Below, piece after piece: positions 44,861 to 53,296 of a DNA stretch of 64,000 nt. A program made the translations under genes and the position numbers. The stretch comes from Mesorhizobium sp. BR1-1-16 (GTDB lineage Bacteria > Pseudomonadota > Alphaproteobacteria > Rhizobiales > Kaistiaceae), in the NCBI RefSeq assembly GCF_020165495.1, contig NZ_JAIUIE010000004.1:248001-312000 (forward strand), in the 5' to 3' direction. The notes under the pieces are model-generated. The model worked only from the letters and a program-made list of their open reading frames with translations. It was not told where the DNA came from and did no database searches. Every line of letters begins with the position of its first letter. Position 1 is the stretch's first letter.

Positions 44861-46860
44861 GCGTGCTCCTCCCGTCGCTTGTACCATGCCTGCCGCGTCT
44901 CCAGCCGCTCGCGGTCGACGCGCTCGACTTCGCTGGCCGGGATCTCGTATTCGGCCTCGTCGCGCCAGGCGAAGACCACGAAGGTCGCGTAGGCTCCGAT
45001 CATGCCGAGGATGGCAAGCCACCAGATGTGCCAGATCAGGGCGAAGCCGATGAGCGTGGCGAAGAAGGCGCTGACGAAGCCGGTCGGGCTGTTCTTCGGC
45101 ATCTCGATCGGTTGATAGCTTTCCGGGACTTCGGGAGGCTGGCCTTCGATGGCGCGCTGCTTGATGTTCCAGTAGGGTTCCTCGTCCTCGACATGCGGCA
45201 GGCGCGCGAAGTTGAAGGCGGGCGGCGGCGACGGCGTCGACCATTCGAGCGAGCGGCCGTCCCAGGGATCGCCCGTCTCGTCCCGCAGGCTGTCACGCTG
45301 GCGGATGGAGACGAAGAGCTGAATGACCTGGCAGGCGGCGCCCGCGATCATCACGGCCACGCCGAACAGCGCGACCAGCAGCGACGGCGCCCAGCCGTCG
45401 ACGGGAATGCTCTGCAGCCGCCGCGTCATGCCCTGCAGGCCGACCACGTAGAGCGGCACGAAGACGAGGATGAAGCCGACGAGCGTGAACCAGAACGCAG
45501 CCTTGCCCCAGCCTTCGTGCAGCCTGAAGCCGAACGCCTTGGGGAACCAGAATGTGTAGCCCGCGAAGGCGCCGAACAGCACGCCTGAGATGATCACGTT
45601 GTGGAAGTGCGCCACCAGGAACATCGAGTTGTGCAGCACGAAGTCGGCTGCCGGAACCGCCAGCAGCACGCCCGTCATGCCGCCGACGGTGAAGGTGGTG
45701 ATGAAGCCGAGCGCCCACAGCATCGGCGTGTCGAACCGGATGCGGCCGCCATACATGGTGAACATCCAGTTGTAGATCTTCACGCCCGTGCCGACCGCGA
45801 TGACCGACGTGGCGATGCCGAAGGCGGCGTTGACGTCCGCGCCGGCGCCCATGGTGAAGAAGTGGTGCAGCCACACCGTGAAGGACACGACGCAGATGAA
45901 CAGCGTCGCCGCCACCATCGAGCGGTAGCCGAACAGCGGCTTGGACGAGAAGGTGGAGAAGATTTCGGAGAACAGGCCGAAGGCCGGCAGCACGAGGATG
46001 TAGACCTCCGGATGTCCCCAGGCCCAGATCAGGTTCACGAACATCATCGGGTTGCCGCCGGCGGTGTTGGTGAAGAAGTGGAACCCGAGATAGCGGTCGA
46101 GCGTCAGCATGGCGAGCGTCGCAGTGAGGATCGGGAAGGCCGCCACGATCAGCATGCAGGAGGCGAGGGAGGTCCAGCAGAAGATCGGCATGCGCAGGTA
46201 GCCCATGCCCGGCGCGCGCATCTTGAGGATGGTCGTCACCAGGTTGACGCCGGTGACGAGCGTGCCGACGCCTGAGATCTGGATCGCCCAGAGATAGTAG
46301 TCGACCCCGACGCCCGGAGAGTATTCGAGTTCCGACAGCGGCGCGTAGGGCAGCCAGCCGGTCCGCGCGAACTCGCCGATCACGAGCGACAGGTTGACCA
46401 GCAGCGCGCCGGACGCGGTCAGCCAGAAGCCGACCGAATTGAGCGTGGGAAAGGCGACGTCGCGGACGCCGAGCTGCAGCGGCACGACAAAATTCATCAG
46501 GCCGATCATGAACGGCATCGACGCGAAGAAGATCATGATCGTGCCGTGCGCGGAGAATATCTGGTCGTAGTGGTCGGGGGGAAGGTAGCCCTCGCCGAAC
46601 AGCGTCGCCGTCTGGTGGGTGCGCATCATGATGGCGTCGACGAAACCGCGCAGCAGCATCAGCATGGCCAGGATGATGTACATGACGCCGATGCGCTTGT
46701 GGTCGACCGAAGTGATCCACTCGCGCCACAGATAGGGCAGCCATCCCTTCAGGGCGACCCAGGCGAACAGGCCGACCATACCGAGGAAGACAACCAGCGC
46801 GGCGATGAGCGGGATCGGCTCTTCGAACGGGATGGCGGCCCAGTCCAGCTTGCCCAGCAT
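44857..46860 (-). CDS. cyoB: Cytochrome bo-type ubiquinol oxidase subunit I
   Basis: 667 residues, about 15 spans, normal for CyoB. Heme and copper ligands are visible: [11 protein letters not shown] near residue 105, [15 protein letters not shown] with the His-Tyr cross-link near 285, [11 protein letters not shown] near 333, and [11 protein letters not shown] near 420. Catalyses reduction of O2 to water coupled to proton pumping. Four genes cyoABCD are packed head to tail; no cyoE (heme O synthase) follows. Confidence 0.97.
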   Translation of the reverse strand: MLGKLDWAAIPFEEPIPLIAALVVFLGMVGLFAWVALKGWLPYLWREWITSVDHKRIGVMYIILAMLMLLRGFVDAIMMRTHQTATLFGEGYLPPDHYDQIFSAHGTIMIFFASMPFMIGLMNFVVPLQLGVRDVAFPTLNSVGFWLTASGALLVNLSLVIGEFARTGWLPYAPLSELEYSPGVGVDYYLWAIQISGVGTLVTGVNLVTTILKMRAPGMGYLRMPIFCWTSLASCMLIVAAFPILTATLAMLTLDRYLGFHFFTNTAGGNPMMFVNLIWAWGHPEVYILVLPAFGLFSEIFSTFSSKPLFGYRSMVAATLFICVVSFTVWLHHFFTMGAGADVNAAFGIATSVIAVGTGVKIYNWMFTMYGGRIRFDTPMLWALGFITTFTVGGMTGVLLAVPAADFVLHNSMFLVAHFHNVIISGVLFGAFAGYTFWFPKAFGFRLHEGWGKAAFWFTLVGFILVFVPLYVVGLQGMTRRLQSIPVDGWAPSLLVALFGVAVMIAGAACQVIQLFVSIRQRDSLRDETGDPWDGRSLEWSTPSPPPAFNFARLPHVEDEEPYWNIKQRAIEGQPPEVPESYQPIEMPKNSPTGFVSAFFATLIGFALIWHIWWLAILGMIGAYATFVVFAWRDEAEYEIPASEVERVDRERLETRQAWYKRREEHA

Positions 46861-46863
46861 GCC

Positions 46864-47826
46864 TCACCCTCTCCCGTCGAAGTCGAAGTCCATGCGGGAG
46901 ACATCCACCGGCGTGGTGCAGATGCTGGCGTCGAGCGGCTGCGGATGGATCTCGGGCTCGCCGCCGCGTCCGCTGTCGGGGCCGCGCGCCGGCGGCAGCA
47001 CCTGGCGGACGATCGCGTCGAACAGCCCACCCTGCACCTGGCTGTAGGCGAAGGGGGCGACGTCGTGGCTCTGCTGGGCCAGCTCGGCATAGGTCTCCGC
47101 ATTGAGCACGGCGGTGCCGCCGCGCAGCCGGGTTGCCCACTGGTCGAAGTCGTCCTGCGCAAGCACATGCACGGTGAAATTCATGCCGGGGAAGCCGGCG
47201 CCGCTGTAGTGGGCGCCCTGGCCATAGAGCTGGCCGACATGATCGGCCTGGAGGTTGAGCTCGCTCTCCATTCCGTTCATCGCGTAGATCATCGTGCCGA
47301 GCTGAGGCACGAAGAACACGTTCATCACGCTGGCCGAGGTCAGGCGGAAGCGGACCGGCACGCCCGCCGGCAGCCTGAGCTCGTTGACGGTGGCGACCTG
47401 GCGGTCGGGATAGATGAACAGCCATTTCCAGTCGAGCGCCACGACCTGGACTTCCAGCGTGCGGTCCGCCGGACCGAGCGATCGGCGCGGATCGAGCTGG
47501 TGGGAGCCGTAGTAGATCAGACCGCCGAGAAACAGGATGGTCAGCGTCGGGATCGACCAGACGATGAGCTCGATGCGGCCCGAATAGGTGAAGGTCGGGT
47601 CGTAGCGTGCCTTCGGATTGGAGGCGCGGAACCACCATGCGAACCAGAGCGCTCCGATGATCGTCGGCACGACGATGACCAGCATCACCGCCAGCGAATT
47701 CAACAGGATCTGCCGGTTGCCCTCGCCGACCGGACCTTGAGGGTCGAGCACGCCTCTGCCGCAGCCTGACAGCAGAGCAGCGCATAACAGAGGAAGCGCC
47801 CCGCCGAGCGCCTTGCGTCCAGCCAT
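46864..47826 (-). CDS. cyoA: Cytochrome bo-type ubiquinol oxidase subunit II
   Basis: About 320 residues from the ATG at 47826. Lipoprotein signal with lipobox LLSGC, two membrane spans (about 40-60 and 85-105), then a cupredoxin domain. The CuA Cys pair is absent (QLGTMIYAMNGMESELNLQA in its place), which identifies a quinol rather than cytochrome c oxidase. First gene of the cyoABCD-nhaP-DUF305 operon, divergent from the PQQ dehydrogenase at 47964. Confidence 0.95.
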   Translation of the reverse strand: MAGRKALGGALPLLCAALLSGCGRGVLDPQGPVGEGNRQILLNSLAVMLVIVVPTIIGALWFAWWFRASNPKARYDPTFTYSGRIELIVWSIPTLTILFLGGLIYYGSHQLDPRRSLGPADRTLEVQVVALDWKWLFIYPDRQVATVNELRLPAGVPVRFRLTSASVMNVFFVPQLGTMIYAMNGMESELNLQADHVGQLYGQGAHYSGAGFPGMNFTVHVLAQDDFDQWATRLRGGTAVLNAETYAELAQQSHDVAPFAYSQVQGGLFDAIVRQVLPPARGPDSGRGGEPEIHPQPLDASICTTPVDVSRMDFDFDGRG

Positions 47827-47963
47827 GATCCCCTCGCGTGGTAATTCACGCGCCGAACCGGCTCGCGAGGCAGTTGTTCCCGGCACACCGCCGCCGCTTA
47901 ATCTCGGAACAATTGGCGCCTTGAGGGCTTCGGTGCGCTTTAGAAAGAAGGGATCGAGACACC
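47827..47963. promoter_or_regulatory. Divergent promoter region of cyoA and the PQQ glucose-type dehydrogenase
   Basis: 137 bases between the two divergent starts must drive both the oxidase operon and the dehydrogenase. AGAAAGAAGGG upstream of 47964 supplies the dehydrogenase ribosome site. No clear operator is seen. The shared region suggests the two are co-regulated. Confidence 0.55.
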
Positions 47964-50384
47964 ATGGAAAACCGCGCCCCGCCGGTCGCCGCCCTCTGGG
48001 CCATCCGCATTCTTGGAGCGGTCATCCTGCTGATCGGCGTCGTGCTCGTTGGCGGCGGCGGCTGGCTGGCCATGCTGGGCGGCTCGCTCTATTACCTCGT
48101 CGCCGGCATTGGCCTCGTCGCCTCCGGAGCACTGATCATCATGCGCCGGACCGCCGGCGCGTGGCTCTACTGCCTCGTCGTCGTGCTGACGGCGGTCTGG
48201 GCCTTCTGGGAAGTCGGGACCAACGGCTGGGCTCTCGTGCCGCGCGTAATCGCGCCACTGGTGCTGCTTCTGCCTGTCCTTGCGGCGCTTCCCGCGCTCG
48301 AACCACGAAGAGTGCGGGCAAGCTACGCTTGGGCCGGAATTGCGGCCGTGATCGTCTTCGCAGCCATTGCCGGCTGGGGGATTTCGGCAAGCGCGCCTCC
48401 CATATTGGTCCGCGCGGTACCCGCCCCGGGAGAGAACACGATGTCGGAACCTGCCTTCCAGCAGGTCGGTGATGACTGGCCGGCCTATGGCGGCACCTAT
48501 TCGGCCCGGCGCTTCTCGCCGCTCGACCAGATAAACCGCGACAATGTCGGCAGCCTGCAACGCGTCTGGCTTGCCCACACTGGGGACCTGCCGCAATCGG
48601 AGTTCGCGCAGGAGAAGTATGGCGCAGAAAACACGCCGCTGAAGATCGGCGACAGCCTGTTTGTCTGCACTCCAAAGAACATCATCATTTCTTACGACGC
48701 AGCCACCGGCCAGGAACGCTGGCGATACGATCCCAAAGTGTCGGACCAGAACATTCCCTATACGGCTGCCTGCCGCAGCGTTGCCTATTTCGAAATGCCC
48801 GGCTCGATCCCTGATTCCGCCTGCGCGCGTAGGATCATCGAGGGCACGCTGGACGCCCGCCTTATCGCAGTTGACGCAGCTACGGGTCAGCCCTGTGCCG
48901 ATTTCGGAGGAGACGGGCAGGTATCGACGTCCGAGAACATGGGCGATATCGTTCCGGGTATGCTGTCGATGACATCGGCGCCGACGATCGTCCGTGGCGT
49001 CGTGGTGGTCGGCCATCAGGTTCTCGACGGGCAAAAGCGGGAGGCACCCTCCGGTGTCATCAAAGGATTCGATGCGGTCACTGGGGAACTTCGCTGGGCT
49101 TGGGACATGACGCAACCTGATCTTCCGACGACGCCGCCCTCGGGTGCCGTTTACACGCGTGGCACGCCAAACATGTGGACGACGGCAACGGGCGACGAAG
49201 AGCTGGGACTCGTGTACCTGCCGATGGGCAATTCGGCGGTTGATTATTGGAGCGGCGGCCGAAGCGAACTAGAGAACCGTTACTCGACGTCTCTCACGGC
49301 GATAGACGTCACGACAGGCGATCCCGCTTGGTCATTCCAGACCGTTCATAAGGACGTCTGGGACTATGACCTCGGCTCCCAGGCGACGCTCATCGACTTT
49401 CCGGCGCAGGGCGGGACCGTGCCCGCGCTGGTGCTGCCGAGCAAGCAGGGCGATCTCTACATCCTCGACCGCCGCACGGGCCAGCCGATTACGGGTGTCG
49501 AGGAGCGTCCGGTGCCGCAGGGTGGCGTTGAGCCTGACCAACGCTCGCCGACGCAGCCTTTTTCGACCTACCACACCTTGCGCAAGCCGGAACTGACCGA
49601 GGCGTCCATGTGGGGCATGTCGCCAATCGATCAAATGATCTGCCGCATCCAGTTCCGACAGGCTCACTACGAAGGCTTCTACACGCCTCCGACAAGCGAC
49701 ACCTATTGGATCGAGTACCCCGGCTACAATGGCGGTTCCGATTGGGGTGGCGTCTCTGTCGATCCGCGCCGCGGCATCATCATCGCCAACTACAACGACA
49801 TGCCGAACCACAACCGGCTGGTGCCGCGCGAGGAAGCCGACAAGCAGGGCTGGGTGCCTCGCGGCGAGGAGCGCGGCGGCAGCCTGAGCGATGGTGGCGG
49901 GGCCGAAGGAGCCGGTGACCCGCAGGCCGGGACACCGTACGCCATCGACGTGAACGCCGGCTGGCGCATGCCCTTCACTAACCTGCTGTGCAAGGAGCCG
50001 CCGTATGGCGGCATACGGGCTATCGATCTGGCAACGGGAGAAACCCTGTGGGATCGTCCGTTTGGCCAGGCTTTGAACAACGGGCCTTTCGGCATCCCCT
50101 CAATGCTGCCGATCTCAATCGGCACGCCCAACAATGGTGGTTCGATCGTCACTGCCGGTGGTCTCATCTTCATCGCCGCGGCCACGGACGGACTGGTGCG
50201 GGCCATCGACATCGAGACTGGCGAAACTGTCTGGCAGGATTCGCTTCCTGCCGGTGGCCAGGCGACGCCCATGACCTATGAGGTCGAAGGCCGCCAGTAT
50301 GTCGTCATCATGACCGGCGGGCACCATTTCATGGAAACGCCGGTGGGGGACGAGGTGATTGCTTACGCTCTGCCGGACAGGTAG
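47964..50384 (+). CDS. gcd: Membrane-bound PQQ-dependent dehydrogenase, glucose/quinate/shikimate family
   Basis: 806 residues, the usual size of membrane-bound glucose dehydrogenase. Four to five membrane spans in the first 150 residues anchor it and bind ubiquinone; the periplasmic propeller follows. Conserved points: DDWPAYGGTYSARRFSPL near 172, a Cys pair around CTPKN/TAACRS, and the catalytic Asp in HKDVWDYDLGSQ near residue 470. It oxidises an aldose such as glucose to the lactone and gives electrons to ubiquinone, hence to the Cyo oxidase encoded next to it. Exact sugar or cyclitol not determinable. Confidence 0.93.
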   Translation: MENRAPPVAALWAIRILGAVILLIGVVLVGGGGWLAMLGGSLYYLVAGIGLVASGALIIMRRTAGAWLYCLVVVLTAVWAFWEVGTNGWALVPRVIAPLVLLLPVLAALPALEPRRVRASYAWAGIAAVIVFAAIAGWGISASAPPILVRAVPAPGENTMSEPAFQQVGDDWPAYGGTYSARRFSPLDQINRDNVGSLQRVWLAHTGDLPQSEFAQEKYGAENTPLKIGDSLFVCTPKNIIISYDAATGQERWRYDPKVSDQNIPYTAACRSVAYFEMPGSIPDSACARRIIEGTLDARLIAVDAATGQPCADFGGDGQVSTSENMGDIVPGMLSMTSAPTIVRGVVVVGHQVLDGQKREAPSGVIKGFDAVTGELRWAWDMTQPDLPTTPPSGAVYTRGTPNMWTTATGDEELGLVYLPMGNSAVDYWSGGRSELENRYSTSLTAIDVTTGDPAWSFQTVHKDVWDYDLGSQATLIDFPAQGGTVPALVLPSKQGDLYILDRRTGQPITGVEERPVPQGGVEPDQRSPTQPFSTYHTLRKPELTEASMWGMSPIDQMICRIQFRQAHYEGFYTPPTSDTYWIEYPGYNGGSDWGGVSVDPRRGIIIANYNDMPNHNRLVPREEADKQGWVPRGEERGGSLSDGGGAEGAGDPQAGTPYAIDVNAGWRMPFTNLLCKEPPYGGIRAIDLATGETLWDRPFGQALNNGPFGIPSMLPISIGTPNNGGSIVTAGGLIFIAAATDGLVRAIDIETGETVWQDSLPAGGQATPMTYEVEGRQYVVIMTGGHHFMETPVGDEVIAYALPDR

Positions 50385-50935
50385 ATGCCAGGATAGCGCG
50401 ACGACGCAGGCTGCTCGGAACAAAGGTTGTCATCAATCCTCCCGTTTTCTTCGGGCAGGTCGGCGTCACGCGTTTCCCTAGCGATCGGCGGACTTCTTCC
50501 GACCCGGGCAGAGGCAATCTTCGGAGCGGTTCAAGCATGGATCCTGTCCGGCTTCGGCTGGCTATACCTTCTTGCCGCCGGAATATTCCTCGGCTCGGTG
50601 CTTTTGCTGGCGGCGGGCCGCTACGGCGACCTCCGCCTTTCGCCGAGAACGCGCGGCGGCACTCCCGGGAGGCGCTGCAACGGGCCGAGGCCGCGCTTGC
50701 GATCGATGCAGATCGAGAGCGCCTCCGTCTGATTGCGCATGATTCGAAACCGAAGCGCAAGGCCCTACGCCAGGCACGGGATGCCATCGAGCCCGTGGTT
50801 TCTTTGTCTGTCGCCTTAGTTCAGGACTGAACGGCAGGTTGCGGGCAGTGACCGCAGCAGCCGGAACGACGACAAAGGGGTCGATTTCCGCCGTCGTTGG
50901 AGTTCCCAGAAAAATGGCTGTGAGGAAGGTGGCGC
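50385..50935. other. 551-bp right edge of the respiratory cargo with gene fragments
   Basis: Apart from a BCCT transporter fragment (about 50490-50640) it holds a plus-strand frame ending at 50830 that reads SREALQRAEAALAIDADRER; the heptad-like composition looks protein-coding, but I do not recognise it and it has no proper start. Confidence 0.45.
50490..50640 (+). pseudogene. BCCT-family (betaine/choline) transporter, N-terminal remnant
   Basis: AEAIFGAVQAWILSGFGWLY followed by LLAAGIFLGSVLLLAAGRYG and DLRL matches the first membrane span and following loop of BCCT transporters, whose next conserved residues (GPDD.EPEF) are missing. Only about 50 codons are left. It stands at the edge of the cyo/gcd cargo and suggests that the cargo was cut out of a chromosome next to such a transporter. 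Confidence 0.6.
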
Positions 50936-51871
50936 TTACGCGCCGCCTCCCTTCGGGCGGAAATCGAACAGCGGGATGCCGAGCTTCCTCGCCTTGTCGG
51001 CGAGATTGTCCTGGATGCCGGTGCCGGGGAAGACGATGACCCCGATCGGCAGGACGTCCAGCATTTGATCGTTGCGCTTGAACGGTGCGGCCTTGGCGTG
51101 TTTCGTCCAGTCGGGAGCGAAGCCGACCTGTGGCACCTTGCGGGCATCCGCCCATTTGGCCGCGATCTTCTCAGCGCCCTTGGGCGACTTGCCGTGCAGC
51201 AGCACCATATCCGGGTGCTTGGCGTGAACCTGATCGAGCTTGGCCCAGATCAGGCGGTGATCGTTGAAGTCGAGCCCGCCGGTGAAGGCGATCTTCGGAC
51301 CGGCGGGGAGCAGTACCTCGTTGTCGGCCCGCTTCTTGGCGGCGAGAAAGTCCCGGCTGTCGATCATCGCCGAGGTCAGGTTGCGGTGATTGACCATCGA
51401 TCCGGAGCGCGGTCGCCAGTTCGACCCGGTGTGGCGCTCATAGTGCTCGGCGGCCTGGTCGCGCATCAGCTCGAAAGCGTTGCGGCGCTCGATCATGGTC
51501 TGGCCCTCGGCCGTCAGGCGTTCCAGTTCGACGGCCTTCACCTCGCTGCCGTCCTGTTCACGCTGGCCGCGGCGCTGCGCCTGCTCGTTGTCGTCCAGTT
51601 CGCGCTCGATCCGTTCGTTGGCGCGGTGGAAGAGGTTGACGGTCGACCAGAGGAGATCGTCGAGGTCGGGCTCGAGGCGGGTGTCCTCCAGGGTGGCGAT
51701 TAGGGCGTCGAAGATATCGGCGATGGCGCCGGCGACACGGTCGCCCTCAGGAAGCGGCCGAGGATCGGGTTCATCCGTGAAGGGACGGTAGCCGTAGAGC
51801 TGGAGTTCGCTGAGGACATGGTCGGTGGGGGAAGAGGCGTGGTGCGGTTCGTAGTCGTCGTGCTCGCTCAT
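50936..51871 (-). CDS. DUF2493 (SLOG-superfamily) protein of the mobile-element backbone
   Basis: About 311 residues from the ATG at 51871 (MSEHDDYEPHH). Helical N-terminal half with charged coiled-coil-like part (ANERIERELDDNEQAQRRGQ), then a Rossmann-like DUF2493 domain: KIAFTGGLDFNDHRLIWAKL, MVLLHGKSPKGAEKIAAKWA and the final GVIVFPGTGIQDNL. SLOG domains bind nucleotides. Typical of a conserved block (DUF2493, Toprim, ParB, DUF932) on these elements; function unknown. Confidence 0.88.
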   Translation of the reverse strand: MSEHDDYEPHHASSPTDHVLSELQLYGYRPFTDEPDPRPLPEGDRVAGAIADIFDALIATLEDTRLEPDLDDLLWSTVNLFHRANERIERELDDNEQAQRRGQREQDGSEVKAVELERLTAEGQTMIERRNAFELMRDQAAEHYERHTGSNWRPRSGSMVNHRNLTSAMIDSRDFLAAKKRADNEVLLPAGPKIAFTGGLDFNDHRLIWAKLDQVHAKHPDMVLLHGKSPKGAEKIAAKWADARKVPQVGFAPDWTKHAKAAPFKRNDQMLDVLPIGVIVFPGTGIQDNLADKARKLGIPLFDFRPKGGGA

Positions 51872-52185
51872 GGGATGCTCCGTCGGTTCGACCGCGACCC
51901 TCGCGGCCTTCATGGCGACGAAAGCCGGCGGGCGGGCCGGACCTGCACCCGCAGCGAAGCGGAGGGCCGGAGCACAGCGGAGGAGGACGAAGGCGGGCTA
52001 TTTTGCCTCGCGATGGAAAGCGGCCCTCGGCCGCGCCGGAAAATAGTCCGCCGCATACATTGCGGGTCCGGGCCGTTTGCTGGCCGATCGCCCTCTCGAA
52101 GGCCGGGTCGCGGTTCTCTCCGACTTGGGGATCATCCGAGCGATGCCGACGACGGCGCTCCCGCCGCCAGTATTCTCCTCTCGGC
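51872..52185. other. 314-bp gap in the DUF2493-Toprim-ParB block
   Basis: No gene is supported; only high-GC shadow frames occur. It follows the Toprim stop and precedes the DUF2493 start and may carry the DUF2493 promoter. Confidence 0.4.
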
Positions 52186-53229
52186 CTATGCCGCCAGCGC
52201 CATGAAGCGGGCGACGTCCTGTGGCGCGATCTGCACCCGGGCCGTCGTCCGGAGGCTGTCCAGGCCTGCCAGACGGAGATCCTCATTGAAGTCTCCCAGG
52301 CTCGGAGACACCACGACCGCCTCGATCCCGGCCGCGTTCGCCCGTTCGATCAGCGTCGCCATCGCACCGTCGCCGGCCGGATCATTGTCGCGGGCAATGT
52401 AGAGCCGGCGCAGCGTGTCGGGGAACAGGATGGCCGAGAGATGCGCCGCCGAAAGCGCCGCCGCCATCGGCATGTTGGGCAGCGCCATCCTGAGCGACAA
52501 AATCGTCTCGATGCCTTCGCCCGCCGCCATTACGTCGCCAGCCACGCCGAAGCGAACGGAATGTCCCAGAAGGTCGCCCATCGCCCGTCTCGGCGTGTCG
52601 ATCGGGGCCTTGTCCGATCCGTTAGATGCGAGCCAGGTGCGATGTGCGCCGGTCTGACGCCCGGCGAGATCGGTGACCGATGCGATCATCGTCGGCCAGG
52701 TCTCGGTCGGTGAGTGCTCGTCCGGCCGATAGTAGCAGCGGGGGTGAAAGCGCAGGCTTCCGGTTCCGTGCAAATCCGTAATGCCGCGTGTGCGCAGATA
52801 CGTCTCTACGAGCGTGCCCGAGATCGGCTGCGCCATGGCGAACAGCCGCCGTGCCGCTTCCGGTGATCCGGATGGCGCCGGTGATTTGTGCTCGCCACCC
52901 TGCGAACGGTTCGGTTCGGGATGTGGCATCGACAAGAAGGCGCGCGCCTCATCGGCGACATCCCTGAAATCGACCAGGCCGCAACTCTCGCGGATGACGT
53001 CGAGGAGATCGCCATGCTCGCCGGTGGCGGCGTCGGTCCATTTGCCGGCGGCGCCCTTGCCTGTCTCGCCACCCTTCAGTCGCACGAACATCGAGCGGCC
53101 GGGTGTGTTGCGCGCGTCGCCAACGAGCCAATAGCGGCCTTCGCGGTGGCCGTTGGAAAGATAGTGGCGACAAACGGCCTCGGCCTGAGCAGCCAGCCGT
53201 CGCGCGAGATCTGTGGCAGGTTGCATCAC
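52186..53229 (-). CDS. Toprim-domain protein (primase-like, DUF7146 type)
   Basis: 347 residues. Primase-like N-terminus (residues 1-110) with GRYWLVGDARNTPGRSMFVRL, then a Toprim segment: VMAAGEGIETILSLRMALP supplies the conserved Glu and LYIARDNDPAGDGAM the Asp-x-Asp. These proteins resemble the single-strand primase halves of plasmid and phage TraC/DnaG-like enzymes. Likely primes the transferred strand or replication of the element. Second ATG at codon 2 is an equal start candidate. Confidence 0.9.
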   Translation of the reverse strand: MMQPATDLARRLAAQAEAVCRHYLSNGHREGRYWLVGDARNTPGRSMFVRLKGGETGKGAAGKWTDAATGEHGDLLDVIRESCGLVDFRDVADEARAFLSMPHPEPNRSQGGEHKSPAPSGSPEAARRLFAMAQPISGTLVETYLRTRGITDLHGTGSLRFHPRCYYRPDEHSPTETWPTMIASVTDLAGRQTGAHRTWLASNGSDKAPIDTPRRAMGDLLGHSVRFGVAGDVMAAGEGIETILSLRMALPNMPMAAALSAAHLSAILFPDTLRRLYIARDNDPAGDGAMATLIERANAAGIEAVVVSPSLGDFNEDLRLAGLDSLRTTARVQIAPQDVARFMALAA

Positions 53230-53296
53230 GGACTCCGAGACGAAAAATGGGCCCGCCGTTGCCGGCGGGCCCTCGGGGGAAGTGTTGCTGCTTCGG

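Noticed and set aside
45293-47785. 830-codon minus-strand open frame across cyoA-cyoB
   Set aside because: It is in another frame of two clear oxidase genes, with Arg/Pro/Ala/Gly-heavy composition typical of a GC-rich shadow.
50537-50830. 97-codon plus-strand frame after gcd
   Set aside because: Overlaps the BCCT remnant in another frame; its tail looks coding but has no start and no recognised family.
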